NCBI GenBank assembly: GCA_029204045.2
Contig: CM055077.1
Span: forward strand, 7,765,221-7,829,220
Direction: 5' to 3'
DNA length: 64,000 nt
DNA from: Tillandsia leiboldiana
Taxonomy: Eukaryota > Streptophyta > Magnoliopsida > Poales > Bromeliaceae
Part shown: positions 44,531-55,460 of the stretch, piece after piece
Position numbering within the stretch: position 1 is the stretch's first letter
Layout of the letters: each line of letters starts with the position of its first letter
Program-made: the position numbers and the translations under genes
The notes under the pieces: model-generated
Database searches by the model: none
Told to the model about the DNA's origin: nothing
What the model saw: the letters and a program-made list of their open reading frames with translations, nothing else

Positions 44531-46700
44531 TGTCACGCTCCGGCGTCGAAACTGCGACCCGGGCTCGCCAACAGATCCGCCGCCCATACGGGAAGCCCCG
44601 TATAGACGAAGCGACTAACCTGCAAAAGATCAACTATACTAAACATGATAGAAGGAAGCAAGAGATCACAAGATCGACAGATAAAACTAGGAACAACAAT
44701 TCCTACACTCTAGCATGCTACCCAAGTCCAAACACTATCATGCATGATTCTATATCAATAGAATTAGAGTACAGTCCATAGATCTTGAAAGCAAGCCACC
44801 CACCTGAAAACGCTAACTGTCCGGAGTCGTACAGCTGAGAAAACCAGGAAAAATAACAACTCTATGTCCAACAGGTCCAGCACAGTCCACAATCCCTCCT
44901 GGGTACAACACAAGGCTACAGTTATACTTTAATCCCAAAATCTGCCAAGAAAAACAACACTGAAATTTTAGCCGCAAAGATGCGATTATTCCACCTACTG
45001 ACTATGCTCGAAAAATTCCAAATAAAATATCCCTGCGATCCTCGTGTCGATAGCTTCGAAACAAGTACCTGTACGCCCAATTCCGAGCACCGTAGGCGAA
45101 GTTACAGTATCGGTGCGCACAATCCCAAAACCATTCAACTGTAAACTCTTGTACAGATAAAAGGAAAAGTGTATACCTTCGGGAAGATCTCCAAAAATTC
45201 CAAGAAAAATACCACGATGATCCTTGCGTCGAGTAGATGAAAAAAGTCTATAAGCACGTCCTGATCCGAGATTTGTGCGCGAAGATCTCCTCAAAAGAAG
45301 GTGCTGCCCTCACCAAAAACTCACAGCAAGAAGGGTCCCAATGAGCACGAGAAAACACCTCGAAAAACGCGAAATCAGAAAATATGCGAATGCTCAAAAT
45401 CGTTGCCTCACCTGTTGCGAATCCAACGGCGAAGAAATCGCACGAAAAGATGGTCGGAGTAGGCCGGGGGAGCTCGTGCACCGAAGAGCGACGGAAGAAG
45501 CACCGAAGAAAGAGCGTCGCGCCGAGCCAAGAAAATGAGAATCTCGAAAAGCGTGTCCCCAAAAATCCCCAAACTCTCCAGATGGAAGCTTGACTGCGAG
45601 AGGAACAGCTTTGCTGAAGAGCTCCAGTCGGTTTGAAGCTCGGAAGTGCCAAAAAGTCGAAGAGGAAGAGAGCTCGGGCCTTTAAATAGGCTGCAGAAAA
45701 ACAAATGGGAAAATTCCCAACATGTCCCAAGATTCGGGCGCACCCGAACTTTCGGGCGCCCGAATCCGGGCGCAAGGCCCATTTACTGTAGCCGCCCGGA
45801 AATTCCTGGTGCGGCCACGTCACCCGCAAAGCAAACAGCTGTGCGGGGCGCGCCGGGAGTGGCCACGTGGCACTCCCGGTGACCGACACGTGTCCCGCAC
45901 AGCAAACAGCCGTGCGGGGCGCGTGTCGTGCCGCCACGTGTCGCCTACCCGGTCAAACCGGGTAGGTGGCGCCCGCCAGTGGCAGGGCGACACGCGTCCC
46001 CTGCCACTGTCGCGGTCACACGTGCGGGCAGGGCGCCGCCTGACCGCCTGCCACGCACGCGCCCCGAGGCGCACGCCCGCGACCCCGTGTGCCGCGCCTC
46101 GTGAGCCCGCGAGTAGCACGCCGACACGTGTCCCCTGCACCCGGTCCACGCACCCTACTTCGGGTTCCGTGGACCGCGCCGCGTGCACCGACCAATCGGG
46201 GCCACCCACGTGTCTACCCGCCTTGGTCCATGCACCGCCGCGCCTCCCGTGGACCGCGCATCACGAGCCCGCCAATCAGGCGGCACCACGTGCCCATGCA
46301 CCGGGTCCGTGCACCCAGCCGTGCCCCTCTGTGGACCGAGCGCTGCGGACCGGCCCAATCACAAGCCGCCACGTGGCAGCCGGCGGTCCACGGCCCCTCC
46401 CATGCACCGAAATTCAGCGAAAACTTCCGGGGGTCCGTTTTTGGGCATCCGGACTCCAAATCAAACAAGCAAATAGCCATTTTCAAGCGTTTTTCCGCGC
46501 TGAATCCAAATCCATCCTCTGTTTTTCCCAAATAAATTTCAAAAATTCGGCAAATGCAGCCGAAGGCCAATCCAGCTATGGATATCACACAGGGTCCATC
46601 TGTGGCATCCCTTTGATGCACTATGGGCCAGATACACCAACACTAGGTGTTCTACACCACGGTTCATGGGAGAAGCTACACGAGGATCAGGGTCACCACA
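44531..46700 (-). repeat. 5' LTR of G2 (2170 bp, internally deleted)
   Basis: It is collinear with the 3' LTR except for a loss of about 1.9 kb near 44638-44646, where CTAAACATGATAG joins sequences that lie at about 23314 and 30094 in the 3' LTR, and a 9-bp loss near 45105. TATA-like box 45679-45690. ERSE-type modules at 46192-46210, 46272-46290 and 46355-46373, all CCAAT-N9-CCACG. Confidence 0.9.
46192..46373 (-). promoter_or_regulatory. Three ERSE-type modules in the G2 5' LTR
   Basis: CCAAT-N9-CCACG at 46192-46210, 46272-46290 and 46355-46373 on the plus strand, the counterparts of those at 41820-42001. This LTR drives the element's own transcription. Confidence 0.75.
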
Positions 46701-46903
46701 AAAGCCGCGCCGATGTGATGGCAAAACTCGATAACTGTCTGACCCAACGCTCCGGAGGGGAACTCGAGGGGAGCTACCCACACGAGGAAAGTAACCATGT
46801 CACAAGTATCAAAAAAGCAGGAATGGATCACTACTATGCTCAAGTGGAACAAATCCCTCCACTAAAGAAACGTCGATCCCCAATCTGATGCATAAGTAAA
46901 TAT

Positions 46904-47165
46904 CCGGTCAACCGCCTAATGTCCGCGGTTGCCGCAGTACCCCACGATCCACAATCATGTCCCACAACCGACATCCGGTCAACCACCCAATATCCGCGGT
47001 TGCCGCAATATCCCAATCCACAATCAAGTACGATAACCGACACCCGGTCAACCGCCCAATATCCGCGGTTGCCGCAATACCCCCTAATCCATAATCCAAT
47101 ATCTGACATTCGGTCAATCGCCCAATATCCGCGGTTGCCGCAATATCCCACAATCCATAATCCAG
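46904..47165 (-). repeat. 66-71-bp tandem repeat, four units, each with a hairpin
   Basis: Units start CCGGTCAACCGCCCAATATC at about 46904, 46975, 47044 and 47109. Each has arms CAACCGC/GCGGTTG around a nine-base loop; unit 2 has one mismatch. Confidence 0.88.
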
Positions 47166-48420
47166 GCCCCGGCTACACTATCCCAAACCCCTGCTCGAAC
47201 CCGAGCAACACATATCTAGAGTCTAGAAAGAAAGGAGAAAGAAACAATCATGGTTTCTCCTAAGTCAGATTCCAACATGATAGTGTATCAATAAAAGATG
47301 GCCTATTTAGATGTCCATATAAGCATGCAAGTGTTCTCATTTAAAAAGGAAAGTAAAGAGTAGCAACCACTAAGAATCTCACATGAACTGCTACTCACCC
47401 TCACATGAACCATCCACCTATGCATGTCCAAAAATCCCCAAGTAGTACCCACTAACAGGATAAATCACCTTGTCCCAATATGACAATCAATTCCACATGC
47501 AAGGTTAAGTGCTAACAATATATCCATATGTCCAAACAAGCATGCATAAGTTCCAACCACAATTATTAATCAATTGTCCTAACACAAGGGGATCACTCTA
47601 ATAATCCTAGTGAGCAAGTCGAAATAGAGGTAAACAACATCCACCCACCTCGAAATGCGCAATCCACAACTGAAAAAGACTCCTCGTTGTCCAATATCCT
47701 CTATCTCCACAAAGCCTTCAAAATCAGTGAACTACTCTGCGAAGTCCTCAGAAAAATCCATAAAAATCACCATTGCGATCCTCGCGATGAGTATATGCAA
47801 AACGAGTGCTCGCACATCCTGTTCCGACGCCTGTAGACCAAGATACAAATAAATCACCGCAGTAAGCCACAAATCCTCACAGTCAAAATCCTGCGGCAAA
47901 CAGTCCAGAAGAAGCTAAAATCTCACCTTTGAAATGTCCTCCAAAAATCCCAAAAAAATCACCGCTGTGTTTCTCGTGTCGAGTAGATGCAAATCGAGTA
48001 TTTGCACTACTCGTTCCGACACCCGTGGGCCGAGAAATCCCACAAAAACCTCACCGCTGTCCAAAAACTGCTGCAGAAAAATAGGGTCAAAAGATGCCTC
48101 GGGAACATCACCAAAAAACCCAAATTAAAGCGAGGCAATCAACACGGAAAATGAAGGCCTACCTGTCGTAAAAACAACGCCGCAAGAATCACCCAAAAAC
48201 TCCTTCGGGGTAGCCCAGGGGACCTCTCGTACTGAACAGCGACGGAAAAGGCCACCGAAAAAGAACCGTCGAAGCGCGCCGCGTCGCCGAAATCGCCGAT
48301 GTCGCCGCCTCCAAAAATCCCCAAGATCCTTTGAAGAGTAGTAGACAAGATGAGGAAGAGCTCTGTCAAAGACCCCCACGAAGAAGAATTCCAAAAACCC
48401 CAAAACAGTGAGAGGAATGG

Positions 48421-48432
48421 CCTATTTATAGG
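48421..48432 (-). promoter_or_regulatory. TATA box of the G3 LTR
   Basis: Minus strand CCTATAAATAGG, identical to that at 19286-19297. ERSE-type modules begin 217 bp upstream. Confidence 0.7.
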
Positions 48433-48648
48433 CGAAATCCAAAAATCCCAAAAATCTGGGTTTGGGGTACATTTTCGGGCGCCCGAAAGATTCGGGCGCC
48501 CGAATCTTTCGGGCGCCGAACAGGGAATCCCGGAGGCAGCGCCCGGAACCTCCTAGGCGTGACGCGTGTCCCGAACACGGGACAGCGGGCGCCCAGCCGC
48601 ACGGCACTGCCGGGTGTCCCGCGCGGTCAACGGAGCGGGTGGCGCCCG

Positions 48649-48889
48649 CCAATGGCAGGGCGCCACGTGGCGCCCCCCCCCGTACGGGCGGCCACCTGCC
48701 CGCCTGCCCCCCACATGACACCCACCTGCCCGCGCATGTCACGCACAGTGCCGCGCACAGTGCCCGGCCAATCGCAGGCCGCTACGCGTCCGCCGCCTCC
48801 CCACGCTACGCCCGGTGCACGCGCTCGATGCACCCGCCAAACCAGAAGCCGCCACCTGTCCCATGCGTGTCCAATGGGAAGCCGCCACG
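48649..48889 (-). promoter_or_regulatory. ERSE-type modules in the G3 LTR
   Basis: CCAAT-N9-CCACG exact at 48649-48667 and 48871-48889. CCAAT-N9-CTACG at 48768-48786, and a weaker CCAAA-N10-CCACC at 48837-48856. Confidence 0.72.
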
Positions 48890-49448
48890 TGGCACACCCA
48901 ACCGCCCTGAACCGCGCCTGCCCGCGCTCCTGCCCCGTTACGGAATTTGAGTTGGCGTATTTCATGAAATTGGTTAAGTCTTGAAGATTGAAGATGAAGA
49001 AGTTTGAATCATATACCTCAATCTCAAGAAAGAAGAATTCAAAAGGATCAGGTACGTTTAACTAAAGATTTATGGTGATCCAAATACTTAGTATAGTGTA
49101 GAAACACTTGGATGAATTTTTGATTGCATAAAAATCAAAAACTGGGCATTTTACATGTTCAGAGTCCGGACCGTGGATCTCAGTCCGGACCCCGAACGTA
49201 GGTTTGTTCATGTGCAATTCCAGTCCGTACCTTGGAAATTTCAGTCCGGACCCCGAACGTGAAATTGTTGAAATTGCATGAACAGTCGGGACCGTGGATT
49301 GCAGTCCGGACCCCGAATGTCGTCTTTTCTGAAAAAAGTCTGTTTCGCTGAAACAGTCCGGACCGTCAATTCCAGTCCGGACTGTCGTCCTGTAAAATTT
49401 CAGAATTGGTTAGTTTTTTATGCTTATCTTCTTCCAATGGTTTCTAAC

Positions 49449-49458
49449 CTATAAATAG
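49449..49458 (+). promoter_or_regulatory. TATA box of Copia LTR (copy 2)
   Basis: CTATAAATAG, at the same place as in copy 1. Confidence 0.8.
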
Positions 49459-49713
49459 ACCCTATGATTCATCTTTTAGGGCGGGCCAAAAATACGACCG
49501 AAATAGAAAAATCCACATATAGAGAAGAAAGGAAATACTAGATTTAATTCTATGTTTCTTCATCTATATTATTAATTTGATTCTAGGTTTTCCAAACTCA
49601 GATTTTGAGTAGAATCAAATTAATGAATACTTAGATGGTATTTCCGATCTATTTCTAATCTAAGTATTCGGCGGATCATCACCACCCAAAAACAACGATT
49701 TTCCCAAAATCGG

Positions 49714-49892
49714 CGCGTGGACTCGCGTAGCCTTGTGGATTCAAGGTGCTACCGCTCTCGTGGATTCGGAGCGAGGTACGTTCGTGGATTCGAGACGTGC
49801 TACTGGGTGAAGACCGTGGATTCGGTCGGACGTCGTGGACTCGACGTTGGACGCCGTGGATTCGGCGTTGGGCGCTGATCGTGGATTCGAGA
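49714..49892 (+). repeat. Eight-hairpin array with TGGATT/TGGACT loops
   Basis: Examples: CGCG/CGCG (49714-49727), CCTTG/CAAGG, GACCG/CGGTC, CGTCG/CGACG, ACGCCG/CGGCGT. Compared with copy 1, one stem is GACCG/CGGTC here and GATCG/CGGTC there, and one loop changes TGGATT to TGGACT, with pairing kept. Confidence 0.85.
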
Positions 49893-50193
49893 AGCGTTGC
49901 GGAGCGAGCGGAGAAGATCTACTAGGAGCGTATGGAAAAGGTTGAGTCGTTTGTTGAGTACGGTATATCACCTTGTACGTATTTAATTCTAGTGGATTTC
50001 GCCGTGTGATCGGTCCCGTGGTTTTTTACTCCGGTTTGGAGTTTTTCCACGTAAAAATCTTGCGTGTTATTTTTATTTCCGCATTGGGTTTTATTACGCA
50101 ATGATTTTTTGAGTGTTTAACGTTTACACCTATTCACCCCCCTCTAGGTGTTTTTTTCCCCTATTTAGATCCAATTATACATAACCCAACAAG

Positions 50194-50205
50194 TGGTATC
50201 AGAGC
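50194..50205 (+). other. Primer binding site, Copia copy 2
   Basis: TGGTATCAGAGC, two bases after the LTR end. Confidence 0.93.
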
Positions 50206-50224
50206 GGGAATAGGGTTGTAAACA

Positions 50225-50513
50225 ATGGTTGAAGGTGGAAACATCAACAGACCCCCGTTATTCGATGGAACAAATTATGCCTACTGGAATGTACGGATGA
50301 AAGCCTTTTTAATTTCCATCGACGAACGGGTATGGCAATCAATTGAATTAGGATGGTCTAATCCAACTGAAATTATTGCTGATGTTCGCACCATCAAACC
50401 TAGGTCGAAATGGACCAAGGAAGAGATTGATTTATCTTCTTACAATGGCAAAGGAATCAATGCTTTATTTAATGCCTTGTCTCAAACTGAATTTTCTCGC
50501 GTCTCGGCATGTG
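50225..50513 (+). pseudogene. 5' fragment of Copia gag, copy 2
   Basis: About 96 codons starting MVEGGNINRPPLFDGTNYAY, nearly identical to copy 1 over the DUF4219-type N-terminus and start of the UBN2-type capsid. The frame then enters the Gypsy LTR and stops within two codons. In this copy the surviving part is open. Confidence 0.93.
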
Positions 50514-53500
50514 TGTGAGGACCTGAAATTCCCACTTATTGATCACTGTTGCGTCTACTGCTTCTGGAGGTAATTGTGGCGCGTCGGCGGGGTTTGTGCA
50601 CAATTTGGACACAAGTGTTGGACTTCGGGCTTAAAAAGGGATCACGTGGGTAATGGTAGGACCCGTCGGGTGTTTAGAAGTGGTTTCGCGCGATTTAGAT
50701 GTCAAATTGGACTCCGGGCGAAGTTTGGATTAAAGATTACCTCTCCGGTTGCCATCGGAAATTTTTAGAGTTGGAATTGGGCAAATCGGACTTCAGAATT
50801 GGACCCGGCGCGGAAAATCGGATCAAGTGGGCTATCCGGGGGCACTCCGCAATTTTCGGATGAGAATTTGAAAAAATGGACATCGTTTTTGGATTCAGCG
50901 CGCGAAATCGCTAGAAATGAACTATTTACTTGTTTGTTTTGGAGCCCGGATGTTGTGCGCATTTTTTGAGGCACGTGTGCGGATCCCGAGGTGCGGCGCG
51001 CTTTTCGAGGAGGCGTCGCGCGGCTCGGAGCGCGGCGGCGCACTGAGCGAGGCGCGCAGGCGCGTTGGGAACGCGCTCCTGCGCGGGTGACGCAGGGGCC
51101 GCCACGTGGCGGGCCCCCGTTGGCGGCCGCGCGGAAAGGGAGCGGGCGCTCGGTGTCACGCGCCCGTGTGGCGCGTGACTGTCGCGCGCCGCGTGGCGCG
51201 CAGTGACGCGGCCGCGTTGACGGGCAGGCGTGTGCCTGCGCCGGGTGCACGCGCCTGTGTGCCGTGGACCGCGGCTGGGGGCTCCCCCATTGGCCGGTCC
51301 ACCGTGCACCGTGAGCCGTGGACCGCCCCTTTCTCTTTCTCCTCTTTTCTTCTTCTTCTTCCTCCCCGCACCACCATTTTCTCCTCCTCTTTTCTTTCTT
51401 CTTCAACTGAGAGCGAGAGAGAGTGAGGAGGGAGGTTGTGGGTTGTGCGGCGGTGCGCCGTGGACCTCGCGGCGCGCGCGAGGTGTTCCAAAGGAGCAGT
51501 TTGGGCGGCGCGGCGCAGTCGGGTAGGTTCCGCACTTTATTTTTACGGTATTTTTTGGGCACAGTTTTGGGGCGTTCTTTTGGACTGTGAATTAACCCCT
51601 TGTTCTTATCTGTGTTTGGGACCATGTTTTTACTGCACCGTTTTGCGTGCGGACCCCGACGGCGTGCTCCGTTTGGCGTGCGGATTCTGGCACCGTCTCC
51701 GTTTTGCGTGCAGACTCCGTTTGGCGTGCGGATTCTGGCACCGCGCACCTTTTTGCGTGCAGACTCCGTTTGGCGTGCGGATTCTGGCACCGTGCACCGT
51801 TTTGCGTGCAGACTCCGTTTGGCGTGCGGATTCGGGCACCGTGCTCTGTTTTGCGTGCGGACTCCGGCAGCGGACTTCGTTTTGCGTGCGGATCGCGTGG
51901 AGGCCAATTGCAAGTGTCTACGAGCAATTGGTGGCAAACCGAGGTGGGTGGCCTTATCTCCAAGTTTTATGGACTGTACAGTAATTCTACTGATGTAGGA
52001 TCATGCATGATAAAGTATTTCTTGTGTAGCATGCTAGAAGGTAGGAACTGTTATTCCTTATATTTATCTGATGATCTTATGATCCCTTTTTGCTTCCTAC
52101 CACATGTTAAAGTATGGTGATCTTGGAACTTGACCTAGCACCCCCGTCATATGTTGCATGTGTAACCAGACCAGTAGAAAACCCTCACTTGGGCTAGGGT
52201 TATTTATGTTTAGACATCCACACTGTTTTTCTATTCCTGGACATAGTGTTATCCTCGCCCGGGTAGTGGGCCGAGAGGTCGGGACTTTCTTTTAGTGTGG
52301 GATGCATTTGCACTCGTGCTTGGGAGCAGAGTGGAGTCTGGTAGATGTAGTGGGTCGCTTATCTGTGCCGGGAGCCGTTTGGGAAAACGGTAGTCCCGGG
52401 AGGTCTTGTTGCCCTGTTTGTGCTGTCGCCACGGAGTTAGTGGCAGTTGTGTGCCGGTGTTAGCTGGACCTAGAACCCATAACCATTTTGACATACACAT
52501 GATTTTTAGTCTATCGATGTTTTCTTCCAAGCATCGAAGGGCCGCTGAAGTCTGTTCTTGTTTGTTTGGACAAAGGCATCAGCCCTTCGGGGTTTGGGCA
52601 AATCCTTGTTTCTAACTGTTTTTCCTAAAAAGAACTAAAAATCATTAAAATGGGTTTCTCCTCAAATCAAGATGGTTTTTCAAAAAGGGAACTACTTTTA
52701 GTCCTCACCTGCGTGGGTTGAGTGAGAATGGTTTTCAGTAAACAATGTCACCCCTTTTTCGTGTAAACTTTCCCACTCGTAAGGATTCGAGTGGTCTGGG
52801 TTCTAGGGGCCATTCCTTTGTCGGGACGAAAGCCACGGGGGCCGAGCCTGGAACCTGTTCTTGTCGAGAGGGTTGTAGGTGTTGGTCTCCCGGGGACTTT
52901 CGGGCCCTGGTTGGTGTCCTCTGTGAGTTTGACGTTCTGTCGTGGGGAGCCGTTGAGCAGACGGTGGTCCCGGGCCGTCGAGTACCTTCCGGTCAGTGTT
53001 GTTGGGAACCGTTGGTGTTGACGGTGGTCCCAGGTCGTTGAGTGTTGTCCGACCAGTGTTGTTAGCCCTGAGTTGTGGGTCGTTCCTGGTTGTGGAGTAT
53101 CTCCAGCCAGTGTGTTCTGTATTGTGAGCTGTTGGTGAGGCTTGTGTCTCGTGTTCGTGTGAGCTGATCAGCTGAGTCGTCGAGAGTGCTCCGACTGTTG
53201 TGCGAGATGTTTGAGGATTGAGTCTTTCCGTTCAGTGCGTGAGCATGGATTTTGACTATAGCCTGCAGCGCCACTTTGAGCTCGACAGAGTGCGCGGATA
53301 CCTTCTTCCTCGATGGGGTCGCTCCCCTCGAGAGCCACGCCCGGGGTGGATTTGTTACTTTTGTATCGCGACTTGTCGACGCCGTCCCTCTGACTGGGCC
53401 AGTTAGTGGCAGTTACGGACGCAGTCCCTCTGGCTGAGCCAGTTAGTGGCAGCTACGGACATACCTACGTTAGACCCGTCCTGTTGAGGATGTGCGGCAG

Positions 53501-54302
53501 TAGGTAGGCGCAGGTTTGACTGGACCCTATGCGGCAGTCAGCGTAGATTGGGTGACTGTACTGTGTGAGTTGTAGATGCATCATATTATCATCTGTTCCA
53601 CTTCTTGAGCATCTAGATAGAGGCATAGTAGCTGTAGAGTTATTTTCCAGCTTTTTCCCTTCAGTTCAGCAATTGTTACTTTATGCCTCTAGTAGACTTA
53701 GTGGGCAAACCGTTGGGCTTGTGGACGGCACCCACTGAGAACTACTGTGGGAAGTAGTTCTCACACCCGTCGTGGTGTATTTTCCCCAGGGACTTCTTCT
53801 CCTATTCCTGTGCTCCTGTTGTTGATCCTTCTGACCGAGGCGAGGGAGTCGTGAGCTAGTTCCCTACCCGTCGTTGGAGTGTAGCGGTACCCCCTTCAGT
53901 GGAGAGCTTCAGTAGATTAGTTTACTACTTTTACCTCTGTTGAGAGAACTTTGTTGTGAGGTATAGAGTTGTACTTTTCTCCTTCAGTTTTAGAGACTGT
54001 TGTAGTGAGGATATTTTTGTAGTGAGAGCTTGTACACTGATGTATTTATTGGAGATATCTCCCTTTTGAGTTTTGTATCAGAGGACTTGTATACGATCGT
54101 ATTTGGGGAGATGGATATTGTATTATTTCCAGTTGTACAGCGTTTGGATTTCAGTTTTTAGTAGTTTACTTTCAGTTCTGATATCTGTATACTGTAGTTG
54201 TTTCTTTTTGCAGGTTAGACGCTTCGTCTGTATGGCAGTTTCCGTACAGATGGCGGATCTGTTAGCGAGCCCGGGTCGCCGTTTCGACCCCGGGGCGTGA
54301 CA
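50514..54302 (+). repeat. 5' LTR (3789 bp)
   Basis: Starts TGTGAGGACCTGAAATTCCC and ends CCCCGGGGCGTGACA. ERSE-like module CGTGG 51105-51109, GTTGG 51119-51123. 31-bp-type array at about 51630-51900, 28-nt hairpin 53736-53763, terminal stem-loop 54227-54250. Confidence 0.92.
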
Positions 54303-54310
54303 GATTAGAG

Positions 54311-54323
54311 TGGTATCAGAGCC
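54311..54323 (+). other. Primer binding site
   Basis: TGGTATCAGAGCC after GATTAGAG, as in the LARD. Confidence 0.93.
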
Positions 54324-54711
54324 TAGGTTGTAGGTCGTGGTGGACTTAGAAACCCTAGGCTTGTGGTTGGACATTAGGATGACTACGTGAGAGTCGTGAC
54401 TTTTAACGAGAGTCCTGATTGAGTTTTTACCTCTCCCAAGAGACGGGATGAGCGATTGGCATGTTTATTCTCCTAAACGATTATGTTGGCTGCAGACAAC
54501 ATAATGCTATGGAATGGGTGACATGTCTTAGACTTTCGCTGGATTGGGTCGTATGGTTGTTGTGTCCTGATGTTTGTTATTGTGTGCAGTGGATTGCGAT
54601 ACCCCTGAGACATCGTGTTGGAAAGAGGGCACATCCCGCATCTGATGAGTACCCGATCCGCGGGCAGCAGAGCTATCAGAGCAGAGCGAGACCCAGGAGT
54701 TATGGATCCAG
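54324..54711 (+). other. Leader before gag relic
   Basis: Conserved with the LARD and G2 leaders. Pyrimidine/G-rich run ending TGTGTGCAG (CAG 54587-54589). Confidence 0.7.
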
Positions 54712-55460
54712 ATGGCACATTTGTCGGAGGCTGTCCGATGCCAGGAGGAAGCCATGGAACGTTTGAGGCGTTTGTCGGAGCAGAGAGCACAGCTAGTTCC
54801 AGTACCGCTTGAGAGTCCTCCAGCACTTTCTTCCTTTGTAGTGGCATATTCAGTTGTACCAGTGTCACCGATGGAGCGAGCAGCCCCCTCCGTGTCAATG
54901 ATTAGTGCCGAGGCACCGAGGTAGGGTGGATGGCGGATAGTAGATGAACTTTGGGACATCATCGATCGATTGAGCCAGTTCCGGTAGTCTGATCCACCCC
55001 GATTGACAGGATTGAGCTTGGAGCCGTGGGAGGCTGAAAACTGGATAGCAGCAATGGAGAAGCATCAGGTGCACTTGGCTACGCACTTTTTGGAAAAGGA
55101 CGCCGAGATTGGTGGCGTCGAGTTCGTCCTGTTGGACCACCGGGAGCGCAGTTGTTGACTTGGAGCGAGTTTCGTGCTTTGCTGCTCAGGGCCTTCTTTC
55201 CTGACAGTGTAAGCAGAAACTAGAAGGAGATTTTAGACGCCTGCAGCAGGGGAGTCGACTTCTTCAGGAGTATGTTCGCGAGTTTTGCGATTGTTGAGCG
55301 GTGTACCCTTGCCGCCTGGATGAGGCCCAGAAAGTGGAGCTAGTTGAGAGAGGACTGCATCAGGATATCTATCACTTGGTGTATTCTCGGCGAGTGCCGA
55401 CGTTAGATGCAGCGATTGAGCATGCTTAGCGGGTTGACCGAGGATCAGTGATCATGTCAG
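54712..55460 (+). pseudogene. Gypsy gag relic (coiled coil and capsid)
   Basis: The first piece (54712-54924) reads MAHLSEAVRCQEEAMERL, the counterpart of the G2 Gag coiled coil but with a single heptad. After a stop and frame changes, LTWSEFRALLLRAFFPDSV (55152-55210) marks the retrotrans_gag core, and VPTLDAAIEHA...RVDRGS (about 55395-55450) its end. Stops at several places exclude a functional Gag. The order and spacing make the assignment safe. Confidence 0.82.

Larger units (their letters stand above)
23204..46700 (-). mobile_element. G2: non-autonomous Gypsy retrotransposon with nested insertions (target duplication AAAGC)
   Basis: Both flanks are AAAGC (23199-23203 and 46701-46705). 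The plus strand starts TGTCACGCCCCGGCG and ends GGGTCACCACA. On the minus strand the order is 5' LTR (44531-46700), primer binding site (44511-44523), a truncated gag (43058-44230), a non-coding part, a polypurine tract (42329-42340) and 3' LTR (23204-42328 with insertions). Without the nested solo LTR (24872-29746) and LARD (30338-40497) the element is about 8.45 kb with only 2.2 kb of internal sequence and no protease, RT or integrase. It must have been moved by proteins of a related element. Confidence 0.9.
46701..48936 (-). repeat. Gypsy LTR (family G3), continuation after the G2 insertion
   Basis: It starts with the second AAAGC copy and the sequence CGCGCCGATGTGATGGCAAA, also found to the left of G2 at about 23138. 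It holds a four-unit repeat (46904-47165), a TATA box (48421-48432, minus CCTATAAATAGG) and ERSE-type modules (48649-48889). Its 5' end is not reached because the Copia copy at 48937 interrupts it. Confidence 0.78.
48937..50191 (+). repeat. 5' LTR of Copia copy 2
   Basis: It is homologous to 4722-6017 reversed. GTCCGGAC palindromes lie at about 49160-49390, the TATA box at 49449-49458, the eight-hairpin array at 49714-49892 and the end TAACCCAACA at 50191. Confidence 0.93.
48937..50513 (+). mobile_element. Ty1/Copia retrotransposon, copy 2, truncated in gag by a Gypsy insertion
   Basis: The 5' LTR (48937-50191), primer binding site and first 96 gag codons are in plus orientation. The first base or two of the LTR (TG) are altered (CCCCGTTACGG). 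The gag frame is cut after SRVSAC by the Gypsy LTR starting at 50514. ATGTG (50509-50513) is expected to be the target duplication, and in copy 1 the same place continues with GAGACTGC. The rest of this copy would lie beyond the inserted element and the gap. Confidence 0.92.

Noticed and set aside
41350..46888. Long frames at 41350-42342 and 45722-46888
   Set aside because: They read through U3 of the G2 LTRs (ERSE and GC-rich part) on the strand opposite to transcription; no domain.
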